This document shows positions 25,121-38,294 of a stretch of 38,794 nt of DNA, piece after piece. A program made the position numbers and the translations under genes. Below the pieces are notes generated by a model, which worked only from the letters and a program-made list of their open reading frames with translations, made no database searches and was not told the origin of the DNA. This stretch comes from Salinisphaera sp. (GTDB taxonomy: Bacteria; Pseudomonadota; Gammaproteobacteria; Nevskiales; Salinisphaeraceae): NCBI GenBank assembly GCA_027858915.1, contig JAQIBT010000098.1:1-38794 (forward strand). The letters are read 5' to 3'. Position 1 is the stretch's first letter, and each line of letters opens with the position of its first letter.

Positions 25121-25728
25121 TGCGCGCGGCGTGGATGGCGGTGGTGGTGATGGTTGGCAGCCTGTTGGCTGGTTTCGTTGCGCCGGCCAGCGCCGCAGAC
25201 GCTGTCCGCTGCGCGGGGCATCTCGTGGAGCGGGGGGATCCGGCAATCGACGTGCGTCACTATTGCGGCGAACCGACCTTTGTCGACCCCTGGACGGGCA
25301 GCGGCGCGCTGGCCTATGGCGTGTCATTCGACATGGAAGCCTGGACCTACAACCGGGGACCGGGACGGCTGATACAGATAATTGTGTTCCGCAATGGCAA
25401 GGTCGAATCGATCGAGAACGCCGGTTACGGCTTCCAGCCCGGACAATCACAAATAGGCTGCTCTCGTGCCGGCGCGATTGCCGGCGGCATGAGTAAATAT
25501 CGGCTGCTGGTCTCTTGTGGCGAGCCGGATCAGCGCAGCGGCGGCTTTATTCTCAGCTCGCGATTTTCTGGCGGCGGGCAGGAATATTATCTCAGCCGCG
25601 GCATCTTCCCGGTTTACCGCGAAACCTGGATCTACAATTTCGGTGCCAGTCGTCTCCAGCGCGAGGTGACGCTGGAGAACGGGCGGGTTGTATCGGTGGA
25701 TACGCTGGGCCGTGGTTTCGACCGCTGA
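25120..25728 (+). CDS. Secreted protein with two DUF2845-type repeats
   Basis: Encodes 202 residues. A signal peptide (about 1-26, ending ASAADA) is followed by two similar units: VRCAGHLVERGDPAIDVRHYCGEP with WTYNRGPGRLIQIIVFRNGK, and IGCSRAGAIAGGMSKYRLLVSCGEPD with WIYNFGASRLQREVTLENGR. Each unit has a Cys pair, a CGEP motif and a beta-hairpin ending in G-Y/R-G-F. This is the DUF2845 pattern; function unknown. Translational coupling to gspB is the only functional clue and suggests a role linked to type II secretion or to the same envelope conditions. Confidence 0.82.
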   Translation: MRAAWMAVVVMVGSLLAGFVAPASAADAVRCAGHLVERGDPAIDVRHYCGEPTFVDPWTGSGALAYGVSFDMEAWTYNRGPGRLIQIIVFRNGKVESIENAGYGFQPGQSQIGCSRAGAIAGGMSKYRLLVSCGEPDQRSGGFILSSRFSGGGQEYYLSRGIFPVYRETWIYNFGASRLQREVTLENGRVVSVDTLGRGFDR

Positions 25729-25793
25729 GTTGGTGCCCAGCCGCAGGATGTGACAAGCGCAGTGATACAGGCCGAGGCTCGCCCGCGCCCAAA

Positions 25794-27764
25794 TCACTCT
25801 TCGAATAAGGTCGTCATCTCGGCGATTCGATCGAGCGTTTCGGGATTGGCTAATGCCTCGCGGTTGTCGACGCGGTCACCGCAGAGGATTCTCGATACCG
25901 CGATTTCGACTTTCTTGCCGCTGCGGGTATAAGGGATGGCGTCGAGCTGGACGATCCTGGCCGGAACATGGCGCGGGCTGGCGCCCTGGCGAATCCGGTC
26001 CTTGAGCCGGCGTTTCAGTTCTTCCGTCAGGCTGTGACCTTCATTCAGTACCACCATGAGAATCACGCGGACATCGCCGCTCCAGCGCTGGCCGACCACC
26101 AGGCTGTCGGCGATGTCCGGCACGGTCTCGACCTGGCGATAGATCTCGGCCGTGCCGATGCGTACGCCACCCGGGTTCAGGGTGGCATCAGAGCGGCCGA
26201 GAATCATCGCCTCGCCGGCGGCGTTGAAACGGATGGTGTCGCCGTGGGCCCAGACGCCGGGGAAGGTGTCGAAGTAGGCGGCCCGGTAGCGCGTCGCGTC
26301 GGGATCGTTCCAGAAACCGACCGGCATACAGGGCGCCGGCTGGGTGCAGACCAGTTCGCCGCGTTCGTCGATGATCTCCCGGCCCTCTTCATCGAATGCC
26401 TTGACGTCCATGCCCAGCTGCTTGCACTGGATCAGACCGCGCCGGACTGGCAGCAAGGGACAACCACCGACAAAGCAGGACACGATATCGGTACCGCCGG
26501 AGATCGACGCCAGAATCAGGTCGTTACCCACCTGCTCGTAGACATAGTCGAAATCCTCGGGCAGTAACGGTGAGCCGGTGGACAGCAGGAACCGCAGCGC
26601 ACCGAGATTGTGCTGCGTGCCCGGCGACAAGCCCGCGTTACGACAGCCGCCGAGGAATCGGGCACTGGTGCCGAAGTGAGTCACGCCCTCACGCTCGGCC
26701 AGGGCCCACAGCACATCCAGATCCGGATAGCCCGGCGAGCCGTCGAACAACACCAGCTTGGCACCCGTGACCAGGCCAGACACCAGCCAGTTCCACATCA
26801 TCCAGCCGGTGGTCGTGAAGTAGAACAGCGTGTCGTCACGCCCCAGATCGCAGTGGAGCATCAGCTCCTTGCTGTGCTGGAGCAGGGTGCCGCCGGCGCC
26901 GTGGACGATACACTTGGGCACGCCAGTCGTGCCCGAGGAGTAGAGAATATAGATCGGATGATCGAACGGCAGCTGCACAAACTCGGGCATGTGACCGCTG
27001 CCGCTTTCCAGAGCCTGTGCCCAGGGAGTGTATTTCGGGTCTGTTGGCGTATCGATATCCGAACGCATCGGAATGACCACCACGCGTTTGATGGAATCGA
27101 TACGCCGGCAGAGTTTGGCGGTCTGGTCGCTGCGATCAAACCGCTTGCCGTTGTACTGATAACCGTTGACGGTGATCAGGATCGACGGCTCGATCTGGCC
27201 GAATCGATCGAACACACCCTCGACGCCAAAGTCGGGGGAGGCCGATGACCACACAGCACCAATGCTGGTGGTGGCGAGCATTGCGATCAACGCTTCGGCA
27301 GTATTGCCGACTACAGCGGCTACCCGATCGCCCGAACCTATTCCCTCAGCAAGCAGAAACTTCTGGAACGCGCCGACCTGGCCTAGTAGATCGCCATAGC
27401 TCAACTGTCGCTGCTCGCGGCCTTCAGCGATCGCCGTCACTGCGATGTGGTCAGGGTCACCGTGCAGAGCTTCGCGCAGCAGATTCTCGGCGAAATTCAG
27501 GCGGGCGCCGGGGAACCACTGCGCGCCCGGCATGGCGCGATCGCCGATTACCCGTTCATAGGAGCGGCTGGCCTGAACTCCGGTGTAGTCCCAGATCGTG
27601 GCCCAGAACGTATCGATATGCGCAATTGACCAGCGGTGCAGCGCGGCGTAGTCGGCAAACGGCCCATGCCCAGCGGCGTGCAGCCAACCCATGTATTGCG
27701 CCATCTGGCTGTCGCTCAGATCATAAGCGCTCGGTTGTCGCAGTACGGGGGCTGTATCCGTCAT
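25794..27764 (-). CDS. Acetoacetate-CoA ligase
   Basis: Encodes 656 residues, the normal length for acetoacetyl-CoA synthetase. It has the ANL-family P-loop YSSGTTGVPKCIVHG, the TTTGWMMWNWLVSGL region, SGGTDIVSCFVGG in place of the acetate-enzyme motif, HGDTIRF and the C-terminal SGKKVEIAV lysine. The AARLNFAENLL-type entry (ARLNFAENLL) and SGGTDI distinguish it from acetyl-CoA synthetase. It activates acetoacetate with ATP for use of ketone bodies or polyhydroxybutyrate breakdown products. No other genes of that pathway are adjacent; it stands between the secretion genes and tRNA-Asn. Confidence 0.93.
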   Translation of the reverse strand: MTDTAPVLRQPSAYDLSDSQMAQYMGWLHAAGHGPFADYAALHRWSIAHIDTFWATIWDYTGVQASRSYERVIGDRAMPGAQWFPGARLNFAENLLREALHGDPDHIAVTAIAEGREQRQLSYGDLLGQVGAFQKFLLAEGIGSGDRVAAVVGNTAEALIAMLATTSIGAVWSSASPDFGVEGVFDRFGQIEPSILITVNGYQYNGKRFDRSDQTAKLCRRIDSIKRVVVIPMRSDIDTPTDPKYTPWAQALESGSGHMPEFVQLPFDHPIYILYSSGTTGVPKCIVHGAGGTLLQHSKELMLHCDLGRDDTLFYFTTTGWMMWNWLVSGLVTGAKLVLFDGSPGYPDLDVLWALAEREGVTHFGTSARFLGGCRNAGLSPGTQHNLGALRFLLSTGSPLLPEDFDYVYEQVGNDLILASISGGTDIVSCFVGGCPLLPVRRGLIQCKQLGMDVKAFDEEGREIIDERGELVCTQPAPCMPVGFWNDPDATRYRAAYFDTFPGVWAHGDTIRFNAAGEAMILGRSDATLNPGGVRIGTAEIYRQVETVPDIADSLVVGQRWSGDVRVILMVVLNEGHSLTEELKRRLKDRIRQGASPRHVPARIVQLDAIPYTRSGKKVEIAVSRILCGDRVDNREALANPETLDRIAEMTTLFEE

Positions 27765-27932
27765 GTCTAACTACCTCGTCATCGGCGGCGAGCTGTGTCG
27801 GACGTGGCCGAAAGCTCGAACAGGGAAGAACAAGAGGCAGACGGGCTCTTGCCGCTCTGCCGACTGACCCTACGAGGCAGTCTGGACGGGTAGTGACAGA
27901 AGGGAGGGCATCACAGCGCGATGCTGCGGAAA

Positions 27933-28008
27933 TGGCTCCCCGGGACGGGCTCGAACCGCCGACCTAGTGATTAACAGTCACCCGCTCTACCAACTGAGCT
28001 ACCGGGGA
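27933..28008 (-). tRNA. tRNA-Asn (GTT)
   Basis: The minus strand folds as a full cloverleaf of 76 bases including the encoded CCA. The acceptor stem TCCCCGG (28002-28008) pairs with CCGGGGA (27937-27943), the D-loop contains AGCTCAGTTGGTAGAGC, the anticodon loop CTGTTAA gives GTT, and the T-arm contains GGTTCGAGCC. Confidence 0.97.
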
Positions 28009-28230
28009 TCTGTCATACCCTTGGTTTTCGCCGCCAAGCAGCGAAGGCCGCGTATGCTATTGGAACGTGCCTGGATTGGCAAGCGGTTATTGTCGAAAAA
28101 TGGTTCTGTGCGGATACCGAGCGCGCGCATCCTGCCTCCGAGCGCTGGTCGAATTCGTATTGTCTGTCCTCAGCACCGGCATCGCGCGCTGATGCTTGTA
28201 TTCCAGCTGATTGAGCCAACCATCGTCACC

Positions 28231-30249
<2,019 letters not shown>

Positions 30250-30325
30250 TCAAATTTCTCTGGCTGCGTTCTCTAATGTTTATCCGCAGATTTCGTAGAT
30301 GGGCCAGATTGAAGACAAAAAACGG

Positions 30326-30354
30326 TTGCTACCGCAGTCGGGAATCGGTACCTT
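30326..30354 (+). promoter_or_regulatory. Candidate sigma-70 promoter of tRNA-Val
   Basis: TTGCTA (30326-30331) and TACCTT (30349-30354) are separated by 17 bases and end 12 bases before the mature tRNA. Each hexamer has two mismatches to consensus, so this is a position-supported guess. Confidence 0.4.
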
Positions 30355-30366
30355 AGCGGCCTCGAC

Positions 30367-30443
<77 letters not shown>

Positions 30444-30453
30444 CGCCCTTCGG

Positions 30454-30489
30454 AAAAGCCGCTACGGAAGCCCGGGCGGCTTTTCTTTT
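30454..30489 (+). terminator. Rho-independent terminator after tRNA-Val
   Basis: AAAAGCCGC (30454-30462) pairs with GCGGCTTTT (30476-30484), followed by TTTTCTTTT. It begins ten bases after the tRNA end and separates it from thrS. Confidence 0.85.
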
Positions 30490-30574
30490 ATCCGGTCGCT
30501 GCGTCCTCGCATTGGACGGCACGACTTGCATGCACGCGGCCTTTCGTATCGGCCGCCACTGAAAAGGAATAACA

Positions 30575-32482
30575 ATGCCTGCCATTACGCTGCCTGACGG
30601 AACCGTCAAAGCCTTTGATCATGCCGTCACCGGCATGCAGATCGCCGAATCGATCGGCGCCGGTCTGGCCAAGGCCACCCTGGCTGCGCGTATCGATGGC
30701 CAGTTGGCCGATGCCTCGGTTGCGATTGATCACGACGCCGAGGTGGCGCTGATCACCTCTCGCGACCGTGAAGGCGTGGACATCATTCGTCACTCCTGCG
30801 CGCATCTGCTGGGTCAGGCGCTGAAGACGATGTATCCGGATGTGAAGATGGCGATCGGGCCGGTCATTGAAGACGGCTTCTACTACGACATCGCCCTTGG
30901 AAAAACGCTGACGCCCGAGGATCTGGAAGCGATCGAGAAGCGAATGCACGAGCTGGCCAGGCACGATCACGAAGTGATCCGCAAGGTCGTGACGCGCCAA
31001 CAGGCCCTGGAAGCGTTCGAGGCGCGCAACGAGCCCTACAAGCAGGAAATCGTGCGCCAGATTCCGGACGGCGAAACCATTGCGCTGTATCACCACGACG
31101 ACTATGTCGATATGTGCAAGGGCCCGCACGTGCCCAACTCGCGGCATCTGCGTGCATTCAAACTGATGAGTCTGGCCGGCGCCTACTGGCGCGGCGACTC
31201 CGACAACGAAATGCTCACCCGTATCTACGGCACGGCCTGGGCAAACGAGAAAGATCTGAAGGCGCATCTTGCTTTCCTTGAGGAGGCCAAGAAGCGCGAT
31301 CATCGACTGATCGCCCGCAAGCAGGATCTCTTCCATATTCAGGAAGAAGCGCCGGGCATGATCTTCTGGCACGACCGCGGCTGGCAGATCTATCTGCAGA
31401 TCACCGATTATATCCGTGGCCGGCTGGATCGCGAAGGCTACAAGGAAGTTCATACGCCGTCGCTGATCGATCTGTCGCTGTGGGAGAAGTCCGGCCACGC
31501 CGAGAAATTCGCCGATGATATGTTCATCACCGGCTCGGAGGATCGCAAGTTCGCGGTCAAGCCGATGAACTGCCCGGCCCATGTCCAGATCTATAATCGT
31601 GGTCTGAAGAGCTATCGCGATCTGCCGCTGCGGCTGGCCGAGTTCGGCTCTTGTCATCGCAACGAAGCCTCGGGCACGCTGCATGGCCTGATGCGGGTGC
31701 GCGGCTTCGTTCAGGACGACGCACATATCTTCTGTACTGAAGCGCAGATCGGCGACGAGGTCGGCAAGTTCATCGACCTGTTGTACTCGGTCTATGCAGA
31801 CTTCGGCTTCGACGAGGTGCTGATCAAGCTCTCGACGCGTCCGGAGCAGCGCGTAGGCGCCGATGCTATCTGGGACAAGTCCGAAGCGGCCCTGCAGCGA
31901 TGCCTGGATGACAAGGGCCTGGGCTTCGAGCTGCAGCCGGGAGAGGGCGCTTTCTACGGCCCGAAGATCGAGTTCTCACTGCGTGACTGTCTCAATCGGG
32001 TCTGGCAGCTGGGAACCATGCAGCTTGATTTCTCGATGCCCGAGCGTCTGGGCGCGGAGTACGTGGACGAAAACGGCGATCGCCAGGTGCCGGTGATGCT
32101 GCACCGCGCGATTCTGGGTTCGCTCGAGCGATTCATCGGTATCCTGATCGAGCATCATGCCGGTTCGATGCCGGTCTGGCTCAGTCCGGTTCAGGCAGTG
32201 CTGCTGAATATCACCGACGCTCAGGCAGATTACGTCGCCGACGTACAGAAAACGCTGCGCGATGCCGGTCTGCGCGTGGAAGCGGACTTGAGAAACGAGA
32301 AGGTTGGCTACAAGATCAGGGAGCACACCATGGCGCGTGTGCCTTACCTGCTGGTCGCCGGTGATCGCGAAATGGAAGCCAGGACCGTGGCTGTACGTAC
32401 TCGCGAAGGTGAAGATCTGGGCGCGATGCCTGTTGCCGATTTCATCGAACGGGCCGTTTCACAGGTTCGACAAAGAAATTAA
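30575..32482 (+). CDS. thrS: Threonyl-tRNA synthetase
   Basis: Encodes 635 residues with an AAGGA ribosome site. An N-terminal TGS domain ([17 protein letters not shown]) is followed by the editing domain ([20 protein letters not shown] and GFYYDI), class II motifs and the zinc site ([35 protein letters not shown]), then an anticodon-binding domain. It charges tRNA-Thr in the cytoplasm and clears Ser-tRNA-Thr. First gene of the thrS-infC-rpmI-rplT block. Confidence 0.98.
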   Translation: MPAITLPDGTVKAFDHAVTGMQIAESIGAGLAKATLAARIDGQLADASVAIDHDAEVALITSRDREGVDIIRHSCAHLLGQALKTMYPDVKMAIGPVIEDGFYYDIALGKTLTPEDLEAIEKRMHELARHDHEVIRKVVTRQQALEAFEARNEPYKQEIVRQIPDGETIALYHHDDYVDMCKGPHVPNSRHLRAFKLMSLAGAYWRGDSDNEMLTRIYGTAWANEKDLKAHLAFLEEAKKRDHRLIARKQDLFHIQEEAPGMIFWHDRGWQIYLQITDYIRGRLDREGYKEVHTPSLIDLSLWEKSGHAEKFADDMFITGSEDRKFAVKPMNCPAHVQIYNRGLKSYRDLPLRLAEFGSCHRNEASGTLHGLMRVRGFVQDDAHIFCTEAQIGDEVGKFIDLLYSVYADFGFDEVLIKLSTRPEQRVGADAIWDKSEAALQRCLDDKGLGFELQPGEGAFYGPKIEFSLRDCLNRVWQLGTMQLDFSMPERLGAEYVDENGDRQVPVMLHRAILGSLERFIGILIEHHAGSMPVWLSPVQAVLLNITDAQADYVADVQKTLRDAGLRVEADLRNEKVGYKIREHTMARVPYLLVAGDREMEARTVAVRTREGEDLGAMPVADFIERAVSQVRQRN

Positions 32483-32503
32483 TCGTGCGCAGGTAGTAAC
32501 AGT

Positions 32504-32527
32504 GCGCGATTGCCTATATAATCGCGC
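32504..32527 (+). promoter_or_regulatory. Internal infC promoter with overlapping inverted repeat
   Basis: TATAAT (32517-32522) is a perfect -10 hexamer; the -35 region around 32494-32499 is poor. GCGCGATT (32504-32511) and AATCGCGC (32520-32527) form a perfect 8-base inverted repeat spanning the -10 box. The dyad could be an operator or an RNA hairpin at the 5' end. E. coli also has promoters between thrS and infC. Confidence 0.55.
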
Positions 32528-32590
32528 GCTTCGCATCGGCTATCCGATGGATAATCGAAGTGAAACCGTCCACGAAAGGAGGATGCTGCA

Positions 32591-33130
32591 ATCGCTGCTG
32601 CACAAAAAGATCGCCGAAATGACGCGATCACCGCTCGGGAAGTCCGTGTTATTGATCCCGAAGGCGAACAGGTTGGCGTCATGTCAATCGAAAACGCGCT
32701 GGCCAAAGCCGGCGAGTACGAGCTGGATCTGGTAGAGGTCTCGCCCAATGCGACGCCGCCGGTCACGCGCATCATGGATTACGGCAAGCATGTCTTCGAG
32801 AAGAAGAAGACACAGCAGGCCGGCAAGTCCAAGCAGAAGCAGACTCAGCTCAAGGAAGTGAAGTTCCGCCCGGGTACCGACAAGGGCGACTACAATATCA
32901 AGCTGCGAAAGCTGCGGGAATTCCTGGAAGACGGTGACAAGATCAAGATTACGCTGCGTTTTCGCGGGCGTGAGATGGCACATCAGGAACTCGGCATGGA
33001 GTTGATGGAGCGCGTTCAGGACGATTTGCATGAATTGGCGACCGTTGAACAGCATCCGGAAATGCAGGGTCGACTGATGACCATGGTGATGTCCCCGATC
33101 AAGGGCGTGCCCAAGACCAGCAAGAAGTAG
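32591..33130 (+). CDS. infC: Translation initiation factor IF-3, rare ATC start
   Basis: Encodes 179 residues if read from ATC at 32591, which lies eight bases after AAGGAGG. The first in-frame ATG (32681) would remove about 30 conserved residues ([17 protein letters not shown] is typical IF-3). The N-domain continues [19 protein letters not shown]; after a Lys-rich linker the C-domain reads [20 protein letters not shown] and [13 protein letters not shown]-3 blocks premature subunit joining and rejects non-canonical start codons. Its own gene usually begins with ATT or similar, which makes its expression self-limiting; the ATC here fits that logic. Confidence 0.95.
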   Translation: MAAAQKDRRNDAITAREVRVIDPEGEQVGVMSIENALAKAGEYELDLVEVSPNATPPVTRIMDYGKHVFEKKKTQQAGKSKQKQTQLKEVKFRPGTDKGDYNIKLRKLREFLEDGDKIKITLRFRGREMAHQELGMELMERVQDDLHELATVEQHPEMQGRLMTMVMSPIKGVPKTSKK

Positions 33131-33172
33131 CGACCGTTAGTCGGTTCAGATAGTCGAGTTAGAGAGAACCTT

Positions 33173-33370
33173 ATGCCCAAGATCAAGACCAACCGTGGCG
33201 CAGCCAAGCGGCTCAAGCGCACTGGCAGTGGCAAGCTCAAGCGTCATCGGGCGTTTGGTAACCACATCATGACCAAGAAGTCGCCGAAGCAGAAGCAGCG
33301 GCTGGCTACGAGTGTCGTGGTGGCCAAGTGTGATCAGCCGGGTATGGATCGCCTGATTCCCTACAAGTAG
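33173..33370 (+). CDS. rpmI: 50S ribosomal protein L35
   Basis: Encodes 65 residues, the standard length, with [20 protein letters not shown] at the start and the Lys/Arg-rich [18 protein letters not shown] centre of L35. A GAGAGAACC segment before the ATG serves as ribosome site. It lies 42 bases after infC and is expected to be co-transcribed with it and with rplT. Confidence 0.98.
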   Translation: MPKIKTNRGAAKRLKRTGSGKLKRHRAFGNHIMTKKSPKQKQRLATSVVVAKCDQPGMDRLIPYK

Positions 33371-33481
33371 GGCGCATCCCCAAGTCGCTGCCTGCATAGC
33401 AGCCGGTCGGCCACGTATTTTAAGTAGCGCGCTGTGTAGCACGGCGGGTTTAATATTTGATTCACCACAGGAAACGCGAAA

Positions 33482-33838
33482 ATGGCAAGAGTCAGTCGCG
33501 GCGTGACGGCAAAAGCCCGCCACAAGAAAGTACTCAAGAAAGCCAAGGGTTATTACGGCGCACGTAGCCGGACATACCGCGTGGCACGTCAGGCGGTCTT
33601 CAAGGCCGGCCAGTATGCCTATCGTGATCGGCGCAATCGCAAGCGCGAATTCCGCGCGTTGTGGATCGTGCGGATCAGCGCAGGTGCGAAGGAACTTGGC
33701 ATCTCATACAGCGCCTTCATGAATGGCCTGAAGAAAGCTGGGATCGAACTGGATCGCAAGATCCTTGCCGATCTGGCTGTGCGCGACAAGACGACGTTTG
33801 CCGCCGTTGTCGAACAGGCCAAGGCCGCCCGCGGCTGA
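33482..33838 (+). CDS. rplT: 50S ribosomal protein L20
   Basis: Encodes 118 residues, the standard length. [20 protein letters not shown] begins the basic N-terminal extension; [17 protein letters not shown] and the C-terminal globular domain ([14 protein letters not shown]-like [19 protein letters not shown]) follow. L20 is needed early in 50S assembly and represses its own operon in E. coli by binding the rpmI leader. The 111-base gap before it is longer than in E. coli and contains a small hairpin (33387-33403). Confidence 0.98.
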   Translation: MARVSRGVTAKARHKKVLKKAKGYYGARSRTYRVARQAVFKAGQYAYRDRRNRKREFRALWIVRISAGAKELGISYSAFMNGLKKAGIELDRKILADLAVRDKTTFAAVVEQAKAARG

Positions 33839-33875
33839 TTGTTCGAGCGCGTTGCGCTCACAATTCGGTTCGATG

Positions 33876-33910
33876 AAAGGGAAAGGCCTGGGCCTTTCCC
33901 TTTTGTTTTT
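33876..33910 (+). terminator. Rho-independent terminator after rplT
   Basis: AAAGGGAAAGGCC (33876-33888) pairs with GGCCTTTCCCTTT (33891-33903) across a two-base loop, followed by TGTTTTT. It is a strong hairpin of 13 base pairs between rplT and pheS. No Phe-rich leader peptide like pheM overlaps it, so simple termination or read-through is more likely than pheM-type attenuation. Confidence 0.9.
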
Positions 33911-33933
33911 GTGCCTGGAACAACCATCAGTGA

Positions 33934-34989
<1,056 letters not shown>

Positions 34990-35025
34990 GGTTCGACGCA
35001 GATGACTGGATCAGAGGTGCTTTAG

Positions 35026-37434
35026 ATGAAAATCAGCGAGCAGTGGCTGCGCGAATGGGTCGATACGGACGCCGACGTGGAGACAATCGCCGAGCGTCTG
35101 ACAATGGCCGGCCTTGAGGTCGACTCGATCGAACCCGCGGGTCCGTCGTTGCAGGGCATTGTAGTTGGCGAGGTGCTGGCCTGTGACCCGCATCCGGATG
35201 CCGATCGGCTCAAGGTCTGCAGGGTGGATATCGGCGCCGAATCACTGGACATTGTTTGCGGTGCACCTAATGTTGCGGTCGGCTTGCGCGTGCCGGTGGC
35301 GACTGTGGGTACTCGGATGCCCGACGGTACGAAAATCAAGGCCGCCAGGCTGCGCGGCGTAGCCTCCAGCGGGATGCTCTGCAGCGCCTCCGAGCTCCAG
35401 TTGTCGAGCGAGTCGAACGGCCTCTGGCTGCTACCGCCAGACGCCCCGGTTGGCACGTCGCTGGCTGATTATCTCGGCCTTCCGGATCACATTCTCGAAG
35501 TCGATCTGACGCCCAACCGCGGCGACTGTCTGAGTGTCCGAGGGATTGCGCGCGAAGCAGCGGTGGCTTTTGACAGCAATCTGCGTGCGTTGGCGCCGCA
35601 GGCGATGACGGCCACCCTCGATATTCAGCCTGGCGTACGCATCACAGCCAAAGAGCGGTGTGCGGGTTACGCCGCGCAGCACGTCGGCGGATTGGCACCG
35701 ACCGCCGCCACGCCGGTCTGGATGCATGAACGTCTGCGTCGCTCCGGCGTTCGGGTGATCAACCTGCCGGTGGATATTGGCAACTACGTCATGCTCGAAA
35801 CCGGACAGCCGATGCATGCTTTCGACGCCGACAAACTGGCCGGTGATATTGTCGTACGGCTGGCAGGTGCGGGCGAGCGGATCGTCACCCTCGACGGTGA
35901 GACGGTCGAGCTGTCGGACTCTACGCTGGTGATTGCGGACGATGACGGCCCGGTCGCGATTGCCGGCATGATTGGTGGCCAGCGTACCGCGGTCGATGAC
36001 GGCACACGTAACGTGGTGTTTGAATCGGCCTGTTTCACGCCGGCGGCGGTCGCGGGGCAGGGGCGCCGATACAAGATACATACCGATGCGCTGCATCGTT
36101 TCGAGCGCGGCGTCGATCCCGAATTACACGAGTCGGCGTTGGCACAGGCGACGCGATTGCTGTGCGAGTTGGCTGGCGCTGACTGCGGTCCGGTCATTCA
36201 TGTGTCAGGACAGCCGGTGTTCGCCGAGCCGCGAACGATCGGACTCGACGCCGGACGCTTGGCGCGCCTGCTTGGCCAGGCCGTGGATCACGACGTCATC
36301 GAGCGCAGTCTGACCACGCTCGGCGCTAAGTGCTCCTCCAGTCAGTCTGGGCAATGGCAGGTTCAGCCGCCAAGCTGGCGCTATGATCTTGCGATCGAGG
36401 TCGATCTGATCGAAGAAGTCGCCCGCGTATACGGATACGATCGCCTGCAGGCTGAAGCAGCTGGCGTCGAGTTGCCGGCGCTTAGCAGCCAGAAGGCACT
36501 TTACGACCCGGATAGCGCAGCGGCTGTCCTTCGCCAGCGTGGTTATCACGAGGCCATTACCTTCAGTTTTGTTGAGCCAGAACTGCATGATGCTCTGACC
36601 GGCGTTGGCGACGCCGCGATTCGTCTGGATAATCCGATATCCGATCAGCTCGTCGACATGCGCCAGACCCTGTGGGCAGGACTGCTTCCTGCCTGGGCAT
36701 ACAACACGCGTCGTCAACAAACGCGTGTTCGGCTCTACGAGCAGGGCTTGCGATTCGTTCGCGACGAATCGTCCGAGCACGGCATCGCGCAGCGACCGAC
36801 GATCGCCGGCCTCGCTGCCGGCCCAGCCGAACCGGCGCATTGGGATCAAGCCGCCCGACCGCTGGATTTCTTTGATGTGCGCGGCGATGTCGAAGCGTTG
36901 TTCGCCGCTAATCGGTCTGCCCTGACGTTCGAGGCAGCCGAGCATCAGGCACTGCACCCCGGACGGTCGGCCCGTATATGTCTGGACGGCTGTCCTGTGG
37001 GATGGATCGGCCAGTTGGCGCCTGCTTTTGCGCGCCGTTACAAGGGTCAGGCATTGCCTTATTTGTTCGAGGTGGACGCCGACGCGATCGCCAGGCGTGC
37101 GCCCGTCCGTTACCAGACGCCGTCGGACCAGCCCCGGGTTCGACGCGATCTCGCCCTGCTGGTGCCTGAGGGCCAGTCGGCGCGGTCGCTGCTCGACGCT
37201 ATTCAGGGTTTGGGTGACGAATTGATCCAGTCGATCGATGTATTCGATGTATTCCGCGGGGAAGGAGTGGAGAGCGGATTCAAGAGCGTGGCTTTAAGCT
37301 TGATTTTCCAAGATAAAACGAGCACGCTTGACGACTCAAGGGTGGACTCAATAATTACGACCGTAACCGGCGCCCTGCGCTCGCGTTGCGGCGCGCGACT
37401 CAGGGGTGAGGAAAGTGGCGTTGACCAAGGCTGA
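35026..37434 (+). CDS. pheT: Phenylalanyl-tRNA synthetase beta subunit
   Basis: Encodes 802 residues, close to the usual 795. The order is an N-terminal tRNA-binding (EMAP-like) domain ([20 protein letters not shown]), B3/B4 editing domain ([20 protein letters not shown]), B5 ([20 protein letters not shown]), the catalytic-like core and a C-terminal anticodon-binding FDX-ACB domain ([16 protein letters not shown]). Supports tRNA-Phe binding and removal of Tyr. Its end overlaps the start of ihfA by 20 bases. Confidence 0.98.
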   Translation: MKISEQWLREWVDTDADVETIAERLTMAGLEVDSIEPAGPSLQGIVVGEVLACDPHPDADRLKVCRVDIGAESLDIVCGAPNVAVGLRVPVATVGTRMPDGTKIKAARLRGVASSGMLCSASELQLSSESNGLWLLPPDAPVGTSLADYLGLPDHILEVDLTPNRGDCLSVRGIAREAAVAFDSNLRALAPQAMTATLDIQPGVRITAKERCAGYAAQHVGGLAPTAATPVWMHERLRRSGVRVINLPVDIGNYVMLETGQPMHAFDADKLAGDIVVRLAGAGERIVTLDGETVELSDSTLVIADDDGPVAIAGMIGGQRTAVDDGTRNVVFESACFTPAAVAGQGRRYKIHTDALHRFERGVDPELHESALAQATRLLCELAGADCGPVIHVSGQPVFAEPRTIGLDAGRLARLLGQAVDHDVIERSLTTLGAKCSSSQSGQWQVQPPSWRYDLAIEVDLIEEVARVYGYDRLQAEAAGVELPALSSQKALYDPDSAAAVLRQRGYHEAITFSFVEPELHDALTGVGDAAIRLDNPISDQLVDMRQTLWAGLLPAWAYNTRRQQTRVRLYEQGLRFVRDESSEHGIAQRPTIAGLAAGPAEPAHWDQAARPLDFFDVRGDVEALFAANRSALTFEAAEHQALHPGRSARICLDGCPVGWIGQLAPAFARRYKGQALPYLFEVDADAIARRAPVRYQTPSDQPRVRRDLALLVPEGQSARSLLDAIQGLGDELIQSIDVFDVFRGEGVESGFKSVALSLIFQDKTSTLDDSRVDSIITTVTGALRSRCGARLRGEESGVDQG

Positions 37435-37714
37435 TTTGACTGTGGGGCTGTTTCAGCAGCTGGGTTTCAATAAGCGGGAATCCAAGGATTTTGTAGACGC
37501 GTTCTTCGAGGAAGTGCGCTCAACACTCGAAGAAGGCGACTACGTGAAATTGTCGGGATTCGGCAATTTCGAACTACGCGACAAGAATGAACGGCCGGGG
37601 CGTAATCCCAAGACCGGCGAAGAAATCCCGATCTCGGCGCGCCGCGTGGTGAGCTTCAAGCCCGGACAGAAAATGCGCGCCCGCGTTGAGTCACGCGTTG
37701 ACGCTGGCGGCTGA
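37415..37714 (+). CDS. ihfA: Integration host factor alpha subunit
   Basis: Encodes 99 residues from the GTG at 37415, matching the E. coli length; a GTG at 37406 would add three residues. [20 protein letters not shown] is the family start, and [20 protein letters not shown] with [20 protein letters not shown] is the DNA-bending arm with the intercalating Pro. With IHF beta it bends DNA and assists, among others, sigma-54 promoters such as that of the pilin gene here. It overlaps pheT and the following regulator, as in many gammaproteobacteria. Confidence 0.96.
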   Translation: MALTKADLTVGLFQQLGFNKRESKDFVDAFFEEVRSTLEEGDYVKLSGFGNFELRDKNERPGRNPKTGEEIPISARRVVSFKPGQKMRARVESRVDAGG

Positions 37715-38057
37715 TACCCTTCCGCCGATTCCCGACAAGCGCTATTTCACGATTGGTGAAGTCAGCACTCTTTGTCAGGTGAAGTCTCACGTACTGCGGT
37801 ACTGGGAGCAGGAATTCCCGCAACTGAAGCCGATCAAGCGTCGAGGCAACCGACGTTACTACCAGCAGCACGATATTCTGATTGCAAGGAATATCCGGAC
37901 GCTGCTCTATGAGCAGGGCTTCACTATTCAGGGGGCACGCCTGCAACTGCGTGACAAAGGGCAGCAGCTCGCTGCGCTGCCGGCCATGTCGGCGGGCGAT
38001 TCCCTGACCGATATACGTCGCGAGTTGGAATCCATTGCCAGACGGCTTGAGCGCTGA
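37686..38057 (+). CDS. MerR-family transcriptional regulator
   Basis: Encodes 123 residues if started at the TTG at 37686, overlapping ihfA by 29 bases; a second TTG at 37698 is possible. [20 protein letters not shown] and [20 protein letters not shown] form the winged helix-turn-helix, followed by [20 protein letters not shown] and a helix rich in Arg and Glu. No metal- or ligand-binding Cys motif is present. Such short MerR proteins regularly follow ihfA in gammaproteobacteria; targets are not known to me. Confidence 0.9.
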   Translation: MSHALTLAADTLPPIPDKRYFTIGEVSTLCQVKSHVLRYWEQEFPQLKPIKRRGNRRYYQQHDILIARNIRTLLYEQGFTIQGARLQLRDKGQQLAALPAMSAGDSLTDIRRELESIARRLER

Positions 38058-38131
38058 GAGGAGCTGTTTGGAAAACTGGTTCGAAAATGGTTCGCGATGG
38101 GATGTGGTTCTGATACCATATCGCCTGTTGT

Positions 38132-38208
38132 CGGGGTATGGCGCAGCTTGGTAGCGCGTCTGCATGGGGTGCAGAAGGTCGTAGGTTCGAATCCTGCTAC
38201 CCCGACCA
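38132..38208 (+). tRNA. tRNA-Pro (GGG)
   Basis: A 77-base cloverleaf with encoded CCA. CGGGGTA (38132-38138) pairs with TACCCCG (38198-38204). The anticodon arm TCTGC-ATGGGGT-GCAGA gives anticodon GGG, and the T-arm contains AGGTTCGAATCCT. It lies 74 bases after the MerR gene. Confidence 0.97.
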
Positions 38209-38294
38209 TAAAATCAATAGGTTACAGGAATATTCGAGCATCTGGTTTCCAATATTTTTCGGAAAATAGTGGGAAAGTCATATTTGTCAGATGT

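Noticed and set aside
27831-27851. Terminator for tRNA-Asn
   Set aside because: CAAGAG/CTCTTG forms a 6-base stem with a nine-base loop and only a weak T-rich tail, so I do not call it.
27967-28230. Upstream extension of the uvrB frame by 88 codons
   Set aside because: It starts inside tRNA-Asn antisense sequence and UvrB homologues begin at the MKEKFEL start at 28231, giving the normal length.
28013-28230. SOS (LexA) box before uvrB
   Set aside because: I searched for CTGT-N8-ACAG on both strands and found no acceptable match.
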